Source: BQOK01 sp048388525 (lineage in GTDB: Bacteria > Bacillota > Clostridia > Oscillospirales > Ruminococcaceae). From it: a stretch of DNA of 64,000 bases. The stretch lies in contig NZ_DBGCTQ010000107.1 of the NCBI RefSeq assembly GCF_048388525.1, forward strand, positions 1 through 64,000. The letters run 5' to 3'. Of the stretch, positions 40,103-48,877 are shown piece by piece; the stretch's first letter is position 1; each line of letters opens with the position of its first letter. The translations under genes were made by a program, and so were the position numbers. The notes under the pieces are model-generated. The model saw nothing but the letters and a program-made list of their open reading frames with translations, made no database searches and was not told the origin of the DNA.

Positions 40103-43100
40103 ATGGTATTAAAGGAACTGGAAATACAGGGCTTCAAGAGCTTCCCGGACCGCACCAAGGTCAGGATCGGCCAGGGCATCACCGCGGTGGTGGGGCCCAA
40201 CGGTTCGGGCAAGAGCAATATTTCCGACGCCATCCGCTGGGTGCTGGGCGAGACAAGCTCCAAGCAGCTGCGGGGCGCGGGCAAGATGGAGGACGTGATC
40301 TTCGGCGGGACCCAGCAGCGGGGCGCCATGGGCTTTGCCGCGGTGAACCTGACGGTGGACAACTCGGACCGGCGCATCGACGTGGACGCGGACGAGGTGG
40401 TGATCGGCCGCAAATACTACCGCTCGGGGGAGAGCGAATACTCGATCAACGGCCAGAACGTGCGGCTGAAGGACATTTACGAGCTGTTTTTGGACACGGG
40501 CCTCGGGAGGGACGGCTACTCGATCATCGGACAGGGCCGCATTGCGGAGATCGTGGGCGCAAAGAGCAATGAGCGCCGGGAAATTTTTGAGGAGGCCAGC
40601 GGCATTGCCAAATACCGCTACCGCAAAAATGAAGCGGAACGGCGCCTGGCCTCGGCCGAGGACAACCTGGCCCGGCTGCGGGACATCCTGGATGAGCTGG
40701 AGGCCCGGGTGGGGCCGCTGGAAAAGGAGAGCAAAAAGGCAGAGCAGTTTTTGGAGCTTTCGGCCCGGCGCAAGGAGCTGGAGGTGACCCTTTGGGTGGA
40801 CGGCGTGCGCCGCGCCAAGGACACGGTGCGCGAGCAGCAGCGCCGCTATGAGACCGCCCAGGCGGATTACGACAGCCTGACCGCCGAGATCGAGGGCATC
40901 GACGCAGAGACCGAGGACATCCGCGCCCAGATGCAGCGCCTGACCGTAGAGGTGGAGCGCTGCAATGCCGAGATCCGCGCCATCACGGAAGAGATGGCGG
41001 GCGCCGACAGCCAGATCGCGGTGCTGCAGAATGACATTGCCCACAATGAGGCGACCGCGGCGGACCTGAGCGGCCAGATCGAGCAGGCGAGCCTGGGGCG
41101 CAAAGAGCTGCACCAGGAGATCGCCCAGCACAAGGAGGCCATTGCCGGGCTGGAAGGGGAGATCGCCCGGCTGGACGCCCGGCTGGCGGAGCTGGACGGG
41201 CTTTTGCAGAAGATCCAGGCGGAGAGCGAAGCCACCGGCGAGCGCCGGGGGGCGGTGACCGGCGCGCTGGCCGGCCTGACCGAGCGGCAGACCGCCGCCA
41301 AGGTGAAAGCGGCCGGCTGCAAGAGCGCCGCCGACACCGCAGCCGAGCGGCTGACGGCGGTGAAAGCCGAGCAGGAAAAGAGCGGCGAAACCCTTGCGGG
41401 CCTTGCGGCGGAGCAGGCGGATACCCGCACTTATCTGACCGGGGTGGAAGAAAATGTGACCCGGCTGGAAAACATTAAAAACGGCCTGGAAATGAAGCTG
41501 GCCAGCCGTAAAAAACAGCTGGACGAGGCGGACGCCGCCGAGCAGCAGGCCAGCCGGCAGCTGGAAGCGGCACAGCAGCGCCTGCAGGTGCTGGGAGACC
41601 TGGAACGCAACATGGACGGGTACCAGCAGAGCGTGAAGACCGTGATGCGCGCGGCGCAGAACCGGAGGCTGCGGGGCATCATCGGCCCGGTGAGCAGCAT
41701 CCTGACCGTGGAGCCCGGGTACGAGATGGCCATTGAGACCGCGCTGGGCTTTGCGCTGCAGAACATCGTGGTGGAGGGTGAGACGGCGGCCAAGGCGGCC
41801 ATCGCCTTTTTGCGGGACGAAAAGGCCGGCCGGGCCACCTTCTTGCCGCTGGACACGGTGAAGGGCACCCACTTTGACGCCGCGCGCCTTTCGGGCAGCG
41901 CACGGGTGGCCTCGGGCCTTGTGAAGTACGACAAAAAGTACGACAACATTGTGGCGAATCTGCTGGGGCGCATCGTTGTGGTGGACGACATCAACGAGGC
42001 CTCGCGGGTGGCGCGGGCGCTGGACTACCGCAACCGGGTGGTCACGGCGGACGGGCAGGTGATCAATGCGGGCGGCTCGTTCACCGGCGGCAGCGTTTCC
42101 CGCTCGGCGGGGCTGTTCAGCCGCAAGCAGGAGATGGAGGAGCTGCGCGCAAAGCTTGAAATCCTGGCAAAAAAACAGGCCGCCGCCCAGGAGAACACCG
42201 ACAGGTGGAAGGCGGAGGTGGACACCCTTTCGGCGCAGCTGACCGCCACAAACAGCGAGGCGATCACCGCCGGGGGCGACAAGATCCGCGCTGAGATGGA
42301 GCTGCGCCGCATTGAGACCGCCCTGAGCCAGGCCCGGGCGGCCGCCCAGCTGCAGGAGGCCGAGGCGGAGAGCCTGTACGCGCAGATTGAGCAGAACATG
42401 AACGAAGGAGCTGCCGCGGCCGCCGAGGAAAAGCGCCTGGCCGCCGAGATCGGGCGGCTGGAAGCGGAACTGACCGATCTTTCCGGCAGCGACGACAGCT
42501 TTTTGGCGACCCGCAGCCGCCTTTCGGGCGAGTTGAGCGAGGCGCGCATGCAGCGCCTTTCGGCCGAGAAGGACCGGGATATGCATCTGGCAGGCATCGG
42601 GAGCCTGGAGAGCCGCCATGGCGAGGCGGGCGAGCGCCGCCGCCAGCTGGAAGAGAACATTGCAAGGCTTGCGGCGCTGAACGCCGGAAGCGCGGCAAAG
42701 ATCGAGGAGGTGCGCGCCCGCAAGGAGGGCAGCGCCCAGCGCATCCGGGACAAGGAGGCCGAAATCGCGGCGGCCGCCGGGCGCCGCATGGAGATGGAGG
42801 GGTCCATCAGCCAGCAGACCCAGAGGGTGCGGGCCATCACCGACCAGCGGGAGAAGATGAGCCAGGAGATGGCCCGGCTGGCCGAGCGCAAGGCAAACGC
42901 CGAGGTGGAATACGACCAGACCATTGCAAAGCTGTGGGAGGAATACCAGCTGACCATGAGCGACGCCCAGCCCCTTTGCGTGGAGTTTGAGAGCGTGACC
43001 GAGCTGCGCCGCCAGGTGGGCGAGGTGCGCGGCAAAATCCGGAGCCTTGGAAACGTGAACGTGGGCTCCATCGAGGAGTACAAAGAGGTGAGCGAGCGGT

Positions 43101-43663
43101 ACGGGTTCCTGGCCGCCCAGGTGCGGGACGTGGAAAAGAGCAAGGCCGAGCTGACCCGCATGATCAATGAGCTGTCGGGTGAGATGAAGAGCATCTTCGG
43201 CGAGAGCTTCAAGCAGATCAACGGCCATTTCGGCCGGATCTTCCACGAGCTGTTCGGCGGGGGCACCGCAAGCCTGTCACTTTCGGACCCGGACAATGTG
43301 CTGGAGAGCGGCATCGACATTCAGGTGGCGCCCCCGGGCAAGGTGATCAAGAACCTGTCCGCCCTTTCGGGCGGGGAACAGGCGCTGGTGGCCATCAGCA
43401 TTTACTTTGCCATTCTGGCCGTGAACCCGGCGCCCTTCTGCATCCTGGACGAGATCGAGGCGGCGCTGGACGACGTGAACGTGGTGCGCTATGCCCAGTA
43501 CCTGCGCCGCATTACCGGCGACACCCAGTTCATTGTGATCACCCACCGCCGGGGCACCATGGAAGCGGCGGACGTATTGTACGGCGTGACCATGCAGCAG
43601 GACGGCGTGTCGAAGCTGCTGCGCCTTGATTTGGATCAGGTGGACGCTTCGCTGGTATCGTGA
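40103..43663 (+). CDS. smc: Chromosome partition protein SMC
   Basis: An 1186-residue condensin ATPase that organises and segregates the chromosome. N-terminal Walker A GPNGSGKSNISDAIRW (about residues 32-47), a long coiled coil, a hinge at about residues 500-660 (RLRGIIGPVSSILTVEPGYE, GGSFTGGS), a second coiled coil, and the C-terminal signature LSGGEQALVAISIYFAIL with Walker B FCILDEIEAALDD. Full length. GGGAG precedes the ATG. Confidence 0.97.
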   Translation: MVLKELEIQGFKSFPDRTKVRIGQGITAVVGPNGSGKSNISDAIRWVLGETSSKQLRGAGKMEDVIFGGTQQRGAMGFAAVNLTVDNSDRRIDVDADEVVIGRKYYRSGESEYSINGQNVRLKDIYELFLDTGLGRDGYSIIGQGRIAEIVGAKSNERREIFEEASGIAKYRYRKNEAERRLASAEDNLARLRDILDELEARVGPLEKESKKAEQFLELSARRKELEVTLWVDGVRRAKDTVREQQRRYETAQADYDSLTAEIEGIDAETEDIRAQMQRLTVEVERCNAEIRAITEEMAGADSQIAVLQNDIAHNEATAADLSGQIEQASLGRKELHQEIAQHKEAIAGLEGEIARLDARLAELDGLLQKIQAESEATGERRGAVTGALAGLTERQTAAKVKAAGCKSAADTAAERLTAVKAEQEKSGETLAGLAAEQADTRTYLTGVEENVTRLENIKNGLEMKLASRKKQLDEADAAEQQASRQLEAAQQRLQVLGDLERNMDGYQQSVKTVMRAAQNRRLRGIIGPVSSILTVEPGYEMAIETALGFALQNIVVEGETAAKAAIAFLRDEKAGRATFLPLDTVKGTHFDAARLSGSARVASGLVKYDKKYDNIVANLLGRIVVVDDINEASRVARALDYRNRVVTADGQVINAGGSFTGGSVSRSAGLFSRKQEMEELRAKLEILAKKQAAAQENTDRWKAEVDTLSAQLTATNSEAITAGGDKIRAEMELRRIETALSQARAAAQLQEAEAESLYAQIEQNMNEGAAAAAEEKRLAAEIGRLEAELTDLSGSDDSFLATRSRLSGELSEARMQRLSAEKDRDMHLAGIGSLESRHGEAGERRRQLEENIARLAALNAGSAAKIEEVRARKEGSAQRIRDKEAEIAAAAGRRMEMEGSISQQTQRVRAITDQREKMSQEMARLAERKANAEVEYDQTIAKLWEEYQLTMSDAQPLCVEFESVTELRRQVGEVRGKIRSLGNVNVGSIEEYKEVSERYGFLAAQVRDVEKSKAELTRMINELSGEMKSIFGESFKQINGHFGRIFHELFGGGTASLSLSDPDNVLESGIDIQVAPPGKVIKNLSALSGGEQALVAISIYFAILAVNPAPFCILDEIEAALDDVNVVRYAQYLRRITGDTQFIVITHRRGTMEAADVLYGVTMQQDGVSKLLRLDLDQVDASLVS

Positions 43664-43714
43664 GCGGGCGCGAAAAACGACCGAGATAGATTGAGATACA
43701 TGAGGTAACAAGCC

Positions 43715-44632
43715 ATGGGACTTTTCAGCCGCAAAGAGAAGATGGACGAGGGACTGGCCAAGACCCGCAAGGGCTTTTTTGCCGGAATCCTGGATATGAT
43801 GAACGCGGGCGAGATCGACGATTCTTTTTACGATGATCTGGAGGAACAGCTGATCCTGGCCGACACCGGCGCCGATGAAGCCGCGCGCCTGGTGGAGGCC
43901 CTGCGGGAGGCGGTGCGCCGCCGGCACATCAAAACAGCCGACGACGCGATCGCCGCGCTGAAGGAGATCATCTGCGCCGAGCTGGAGCCGGAGGGGGAAT
44001 TGGACCTTGCGGGCCGGCCGGCGGTGATCCTGGTGATCGGCGTGAACGGCGTGGGCAAGACCACCAGCATTGCAAAGCTGGCAAAGCTGTATAAAGAGCA
44101 GGGCAAACGGGTGCTGCTGGCCGCGGGGGACACCTTCCGGGCGGCGGCGGCGGAGCAGCTTTCCATCTGGGCGGAGCGGGTGGAGGTGCCCATTGTGAAG
44201 CACAGCGAGGGGGCCGACCCCGCGGCGGTGGTGTTTGACGCCGTGCAGTCCGCCGCGGCGCGGGGATACGATCTTGTGATTTGCGACACCGCGGGCCGCC
44301 TGCACAACAAGCAGAACCTGATGAACGAGCTGACCAAGATCAGCCGCAGCGTGACCAAGGCCTGCCCCGCCGCCAGCGTGGAAACCCTGCTGGTGCTGGA
44401 CGCTATTACCGGGCAGAACGCCATCAGCCAGGCCGCGCAGTTTATCAGCGCGGCGGGGGCCACCGGGATCATCCTGACAAAGCTGGACGGGACCGCCAAG
44501 GGCGGCGCGGTGATCAGCGTGAAGCAGAAGCTGGGCCTGCCTGTGCGCTTTGTGGGCGTGGGCGAGGGGATGGACGACCTGATGGAGTTCAGCGCCGAGG
44601 ATTTTGCAAACGCGCTGTTTGCCGAGGCCTGA
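43715..44632 (+). CDS. ftsY: Signal recognition particle receptor FtsY
   Basis: A 305-residue SRP-receptor GTPase for co-translational membrane targeting. N domain residues 1-95 (no long acidic A domain, as usual in Gram-positives), G1 loop GVNGVGKTTSIAKLAKLY (about residue 109 on), GDTFRAAAAEQL, CDTAGRLHNKQNLMNEL, TKLDGTAKGGAVIS and GVGEGMDDLMEF. It follows smc by 51 bp. Confidence 0.96.
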   Translation: MGLFSRKEKMDEGLAKTRKGFFAGILDMMNAGEIDDSFYDDLEEQLILADTGADEAARLVEALREAVRRRHIKTADDAIAALKEIICAELEPEGELDLAGRPAVILVIGVNGVGKTTSIAKLAKLYKEQGKRVLLAAGDTFRAAAAEQLSIWAERVEVPIVKHSEGADPAAVVFDAVQSAAARGYDLVICDTAGRLHNKQNLMNELTKISRSVTKACPAASVETLLVLDAITGQNAISQAAQFISAAGATGIILTKLDGTAKGGAVISVKQKLGLPVRFVGVGEGMDDLMEFSAEDFANALFAEA

Positions 44633-44669
44633 CCGGACGACACGTTTTGAGACAAAAAGGAGATACGCG

Positions 44670-45428
44670 ATGCTGATCTGTGCCGCCACCGGCAATGCCG
44701 GCAAGCTGAAGGAGATCCGGCGCATTTTGGAGGCCCAGGGCCATACGGTCAAAAGCCAGAAGGAGCTGGGCATTACCCTGGAGCCGGAGGAAACCGGCGC
44801 GACCTTTGCCGAAAACGCCCTGATCAAGGCAAGAGCCATCTGCGAGGCATGCGGCCTGCCCACCCTGGCCGACGACTCGGGCCTGGCGGTGGAGGCGCTG
44901 GACGGCGCACCGGGCGTTTACAGCGCCCGCTACTGCGGAGTGCACGGCGACGACGAGGCCAACAACGACAAGCTGCTGGCGGCGCTGGAAAAAGTGCCCG
45001 CAGAGCGGCGGGACGCCAAATTTGTGAGCGCCGTGTGCTTTTACCTGCCCGGCGGCAGGCATATCACCTTTCACGGCGAGTGCCCGGGCCGGGTGGGCTT
45101 TGTGCGCCGGGGAGAAAACGGTTTTGGTTACGACCCGCTGTTTGTGCCCCGGTTTGTGGGCCTTGCGGGGAATGGTGCGCGCCCGAACACCGAGGGCCGC
45201 ACCTATGCCGAGCTGGAAGCGTGGGAAAAGGACGCCATCAGCCACAGGGGCGCCGCCATGCGCCTTTTGGACGAGCGCCTGGCCGATTTTTTGGCCGGGC
45301 CGGGGGAGCCCGAAGCCTGTGTGTTGGCGCGGAGCGTGGGCGCTACCATTGTGGAGATCGATGACAGCCTGGGCTTTGAACGGGACGAAAAATTCGACGG
45401 GGACAAACTCACCCGGAGCCTGCGCTGA
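44670..45428 (+). CDS. rdgB: XTP/dITP diphosphatase (RdgB/HAM1) with C-terminal extension
   Basis: A 252-residue protein. Residues 1-205 are the standard house-cleaning pyrophosphatase that removes ITP/XTP (CAATGNAGKLKEIRRIL, TGATFAENALIKARA, TLADDSGLAVEALDGAPGVYS, GFGYDPLF, SHRGAAMR). An extra segment of about 45 residues (ACVLARSVGATIVEID to the end) follows; typical members stop near 195-205. Its role is unknown. ATG 44670 has AAAGGAG upstream. Confidence 0.93.
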   Translation: MLICAATGNAGKLKEIRRILEAQGHTVKSQKELGITLEPEETGATFAENALIKARAICEACGLPTLADDSGLAVEALDGAPGVYSARYCGVHGDDEANNDKLLAALEKVPAERRDAKFVSAVCFYLPGGRHITFHGECPGRVGFVRRGENGFGYDPLFVPRFVGLAGNGARPNTEGRTYAELEAWEKDAISHRGAAMRLLDERLADFLAGPGEPEACVLARSVGATIVEIDDSLGFERDEKFDGDKLTRSLR

Positions 45429-45469
45429 AAAGCGCGGGGTTTGAGGGGATAAAAAGGAGAAACAAGTTT

Positions 45470-45763
45470 ATGCTTACAAGCAAACAGCGCGCCGCGCTGC
45501 GCAGGGCCGCCAACGGCCTGGATCCCGTGTTCCAGGTGGGCAAGGGCGAGATCGACGAGGGGCTGATAAAATCCACCGCTGACTGCCTGGCCGCCCGGGA
45601 GCTGATTAAAATGAAAGTTCTGGAAACCAGCCTATACACCGCCAGAGAGGCAGCCGCCCTGCTGGCGGAAAAAACAGGCGCCGACGTGGTGCAGGTGATC
45701 GGCTCGAAGTTTGTGCTTTTTTTGAAAAAGCGCAAGGATTCGGCCTTTGACGGGCTGTTGTGA
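45470..45763 (+). CDS. yhbY: YhbY family CRM-domain RNA-binding protein
   Basis: 97 residues, a single CRM domain: LTSKQRAALRRAANGLDPVFQVGKGEI with the GxxG loop, and GADVVQVIGSKFVLF at the end. It is thought to bind pre-50S ribosomal particles. AAAAGGAG precedes it. It lies between rdgB and nadD, the common yhbY-nadD-yqeK order. Confidence 0.93.
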   Translation: MLTSKQRAALRRAANGLDPVFQVGKGEIDEGLIKSTADCLAARELIKMKVLETSLYTAREAAALLAEKTGADVVQVIGSKFVLFLKKRKDSAFDGLL

Positions 45764-45869
45764 CAGCTCTGAAACAAAAAATTTGCAGTTTGCTGCTTGA
45801 AAAATTGTAACTTTTTTGAAATAATTGAAAAGGGAAAGTCGTTTACACTAGCGTGGAGGGGGGAAAAGG

Positions 45870-46454
45870 ATGAAGCTGCTGCTGTTCGGCGGCACGTTCG
45901 ACCCGCCCCACAACGGCCATGTGCACCTTTTGCAGAATGCCATTGCCGCAGTGCGGCCCGACCGGGTGGTGGTGATGCCTGCCGGCACGCCGCCCCACAA
46001 GGCGGCCAGCGCAACGCCGGCCCGGTGGCGGCTGGAGATGTGCCGCTGCTTTTTGCCGCTGCATGAGAACCTTGTGGTGAGTGACTGGGAGATAAAAAGG
46101 GCGGGCAAGAGCTACACGGTGGACACCCTGGCCATGCTGCGGCGGGAATACCCGGATGCAGAGCTGTTTTTGTGCCTGGGCAGCGACATGCTGACCAGCT
46201 TTACCGAGTGGCGGGATTGGCAGACGATTTTAAAAAGCGCCGCGCTGGTGGTGCAGAGCCGCACAGAGGGGGACGACCCGGAGCTGCAGGCGGCGGCCCG
46301 CGCACTGGAGCCCTACGGGGGGCGGGTAATCTTTACCCGCGCGCCCGCGGTGGAGCTGGCCTCCAGCGACGTGCGGGCCGGCCGCCTGCCGGACGGGGCG
46401 CTGCCGCCCCTGGTGGCCGAAGCTGCCCGCAAGCATCACTTATATGGAAGGTGA
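45870..46454 (+). CDS. nadD: Nicotinate-nucleotide adenylyltransferase
   Basis: A 194-residue enzyme that makes deamido-NAD from nicotinate mononucleotide and ATP. It has the nucleotidyltransferase motif LFGGTFDPPHNGHVHLL, MPAGTPPHK, SYTVDTLAMLRREYP, LGSDMLTSFTEW and the C-terminal SSDVRAGR. GGAGGGGGG precedes the ATG. It is followed 4 bp later by yqeK. Confidence 0.95.
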   Translation: MKLLLFGGTFDPPHNGHVHLLQNAIAAVRPDRVVVMPAGTPPHKAASATPARWRLEMCRCFLPLHENLVVSDWEIKRAGKSYTVDTLAMLRREYPDAELFLCLGSDMLTSFTEWRDWQTILKSAALVVQSRTEGDDPELQAAARALEPYGGRVIFTRAPAVELASSDVRAGRLPDGALPPLVAEAARKHHLYGR

Positions 46455-46458
46455 ACCG

Positions 46459-47046
46459 ATGGAGTATTCCGAGGCAGAGCGCATGGTGCGCGCCGCGCTT
46501 TCCAAAAAGCGCTACGCCCACACCTGCAATGTGAAGGAGGCCGCCGTGAAGCTGGCCCGAAGCTATGGGGCGGACCCGGAAAAGGCGGCCCTGGCGGCTA
46601 TGCTGCACGATGCGGTGAAAGAGCGGCCCAAGGCCGAGCTGTTGCAGATCCTGCGCGGGAATGCTATAATAGCGGGGAATGCCGCAGGGAGCCCCGCGCC
46701 GGTGTGGCATGGGCCCTGTGCGGCTATTCTGGCAAAGACGCAGTGGGGAGTGGACGACCCGGAGGTACTGGACGCGATCCGGTACCACACCACCGGCCGC
46801 GCCGGGATGACGAAAATGGACAAGATCCTGTATCTGGCCGACATGATCAGCGCCGAGCGGGATTACCCGGAGGTGGGCGAATTGCGCGCGCTTGCCGTGG
46901 AGAATCTGGACGCCGCGGTGCTGCAGGCCGTGCGATACAATATACGCTGGATGGAGGAGTGCGGCAAGACCATTGACCCGCTCTCCCGCGAGGCGCTGGA
47001 AGACCTGGAGCGCAGCGCCCAGGCCCAAAAGAATACGGAGGATTGA
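46459..47046 (+). CDS. yqeK: YqeK family HD-domain symmetrical Ap4A hydrolase
   Basis: A 195-residue HD-domain protein: RYAHTCNVKEAAVKLA, AAMLHDAVKE (metal HD), IRYHTTGRAGMTKMDKILYLADMI. YqeK proteins hydrolyse diadenosine tetraphosphate. ATG 46459 has GGAAGGTG upstream; ATG 46444, which overlaps nadD, is an alternative. LCP follows 3 bp later. Confidence 0.92.
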   Translation: MEYSEAERMVRAALSKKRYAHTCNVKEAAVKLARSYGADPEKAALAAMLHDAVKERPKAELLQILRGNAIIAGNAAGSPAPVWHGPCAAILAKTQWGVDDPEVLDAIRYHTTGRAGMTKMDKILYLADMISAERDYPEVGELRALAVENLDAAVLQAVRYNIRWMEECGKTIDPLSREALEDLERSAQAQKNTED

Positions 47047-47049
47047 CCC

Positions 47050-48333
47050 ATGAATGAACCCAAACAGCCCAGAAGGCTGAATACCTCGGCCGCGAATCAC
47101 AGCGGCAGCGCCCCGCGGCCCGCGGCCCCTGCCGGCCAGCGCAAGATCAACCGGAGCGGGGCCGCGCCCGCGCCCCAGCGACCGGCCCAGAGCCAGCGAA
47201 CCGCGCCGAGGGGGGCCTACCGGGCGCCCGCGGCCGGGAGCGGGGTGCAGAGCGGCAGCCACACGGCGCCCCGCCGCAAAAAAAAGAACCACACCCTGCG
47301 CAATGTGCTGGTGTCGCTTTTGTGCCTGTTCGCGGTAGTGGCGGTGGGCCTGTTCGGCCTGTACAGGTGGGTGGTGAACAGCATCAGCCCGGAGGGCGGC
47401 GCGCCCACCATTAATCAGCTGATCAACACGCCGAACGAATTCAAGGGCGACGTGGTGAACATCCTTGTCTGCGGCATCGATTACGAGGAGGGCCGCGCCT
47501 ACTCCAACGACGTGTCCTCGAACGACGGCATGACCGATATGATCATGTACGTGAGCTTTGACGTGAAGAATAAAAAGATGAACATGCTGCAGATCCCGCG
47601 AGATGTCTACGTGGGTACCGATTACAATACCGGCGGTACCGGCAAGATCAACGCGGTGGCTCTGAAAAACAACGGCATGGAAAGCCTGACCCAGCTCATC
47701 TACGACCAGTACAAGCTGCCTGTGGACTATTATGTGACCATCGACATGCAGAGCCTGAAGGAGATCGTGGACCTGTTCGGCGGCATTGAGGTCTATATTC
47801 CCCAGACCATCGAGTACAACGGCAGCAAGCTGGAGCAGGGCCTGCGCAACCTGGACGGCGCTTCCGCCGAGTTCTTTGTGCGCAACCGCAAGAGCTACGC
47901 CCAGGGAGATATTGCCCGGCTGGACATGCAGCGCTATTTCTACCAGGGCCTGTTCAAGCGCATCCGCACCGCCACCGTGTGGGATCTGGCAAAGCTTGCG
48001 CCTGTGGCCTTAAACTACGTGACCACCGATATCCCCATCGATGAGCTGATCAGCATCGGCGTGAGCTTTTTGAAGGTGGACAGCGCGGACATTATGCTGT
48101 GTAAGGTGCCCACCTTCGGCGCTGCCCAGAAGTACAATGATCAGTACTCGATCCTGGTGTGCGATGTGGGCAAGACCACCACCCTGCTGAACGATTATTT
48201 CCGCACCTACGGCGGCCCGGTGGAGAGCCTGGATGTGCCGACCCTGACCACCGTGGGCGCCTCGACCGACCCGAATGTGCAGTATATGGGCCAGCTTGAC
48301 ACCGAGACCGAGGGCAGCCAGCCGGAGGGGTGA
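47050..48333 (+). CDS. LytR-CpsA-Psr (LCP) family glycopolymer transferase
   Basis: A 427-residue membrane-anchored enzyme that attaches wall teichoic acid-like or capsular polymers to peptidoglycan. It has a long basic, Pro/Ala/Arg-rich cytoplasmic tail (residues 1-80), one membrane helix (about 82-105), then the LCP domain: DVVNILVCGID, RDTDMxxL-type DMIMYVSFDVKNKKMNMLQIPRD (read as adjacent motifs), KINAVALKN, VDYYVTIDMQSLKEIVDLFGG and ARLDMQRYF. GGAGG precedes the ATG. It is a possible acceptor for the polysaccharide made by the 55-64 kb cluster. Confidence 0.92.
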   Translation: MNEPKQPRRLNTSAANHSGSAPRPAAPAGQRKINRSGAAPAPQRPAQSQRTAPRGAYRAPAAGSGVQSGSHTAPRRKKKNHTLRNVLVSLLCLFAVVAVGLFGLYRWVVNSISPEGGAPTINQLINTPNEFKGDVVNILVCGIDYEEGRAYSNDVSSNDGMTDMIMYVSFDVKNKKMNMLQIPRDVYVGTDYNTGGTGKINAVALKNNGMESLTQLIYDQYKLPVDYYVTIDMQSLKEIVDLFGGIEVYIPQTIEYNGSKLEQGLRNLDGASAEFFVRNRKSYAQGDIARLDMQRYFYQGLFKRIRTATVWDLAKLAPVALNYVTTDIPIDELISIGVSFLKVDSADIMLCKVPTFGAAQKYNDQYSILVCDVGKTTTLLNDYFRTYGGPVESLDVPTLTTVGASTDPNVQYMGQLDTETEGSQPEG

Positions 48334-48366
48334 GGGCCCGGGATTGAAAGGAGAAACGATTTTTTG

Positions 48367-48741
48367 ATGGAGAGTTTGCAGCTTGCGACCCGCCTTGCCC
48401 AGGCGCTGGACAAGAAGAAAGCCACAGAGGTGAAGGTGCTGAAGGTGCGGGATCTGACCGTGCTGACCGATTACTTTGTGATCGCCAGCGGCTCCTCCTC
48501 GACCCAGGTGAAAGCCCTGGCAGAGGAGGCGGAGTTCCAGCTGGAGCAGCAGGGGGTAAAGCCCCTGCGCACCGAGGGCTATGACTCCAAAAGCTGGATT
48601 TTGCTGGACTACGGCACGGTGATCGTGCATGTGTTTTACCCCGAGGCCCGGGATTTTTATGATTTGGAGCATCTGTGGGCCGACGCCGAGGAGTGCCAGG
48701 TGGACCTGGAAGCGGGCGGGGACGAAGCGGCGCAGCAGTGA
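48367..48741 (+). CDS. rsfS: Ribosome silencing factor RsfS
   Basis: 124 residues: LTDYFVIASGSSSTQVKALAEE and YDSKSWILLDYGTVIVHVF are the family core. It binds L14 and blocks subunit joining in starvation. ATG 48367; TTG 48364 is possible because AAAGGAG is 10 bp before it and 13 bp before ATG. It lies in the conserved nadD-yqeK-LCP-rsfS-leuS order. Confidence 0.93.
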   Translation: MESLQLATRLAQALDKKKATEVKVLKVRDLTVLTDYFVIASGSSSTQVKALAEEAEFQLEQQGVKPLRTEGYDSKSWILLDYGTVIVHVFYPEARDFYDLEHLWADAEECQVDLEAGGDEAAQQ

Positions 48742-48756
48742 AGTGAAACGCGAGGA

Positions 48757-48795
48757 GCCAGCCCGGCAGCCCGGGCTGGCCGCTGCTGTTTTTTT
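48757..48795 (+). terminator. Probable terminator between rsfS and leuS
   Basis: GCCAGCCCGG pairs with CCGGGCTGGC (48757-48780); outer CAGCAG and CTGCTG can extend it, followed by T7. The intervening 8 bases make it less standard. Confidence 0.5.
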
Positions 48796-48877
48796 GCCCG
48801 CGCGGGCGCTTTGCCCAAAAGGATGGACAGGCCGGGAATACCCGGCCCGGAAGATAAAAAAGTTGGAGTGATACCAG

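Noticed and set aside
40109..43246. 1045-codon antisense frame opposite smc
   Set aside because: It mirrors the smc third-position GC bias; no motifs and no start signals.
45790..45869. Possible promoter before nadD (TTGAAA and TACACT)
   Set aside because: The spacing between the candidate boxes is 13 bp, too short for a normal sigma-A promoter; the AT-rich patch alone is not enough.
48742..48877. Possible T-box riboswitch before leuS
   Set aside because: The gap is only 136 bp, and neither a T-box consensus nor an antiterminator pair was found; only a plain hairpin is present.
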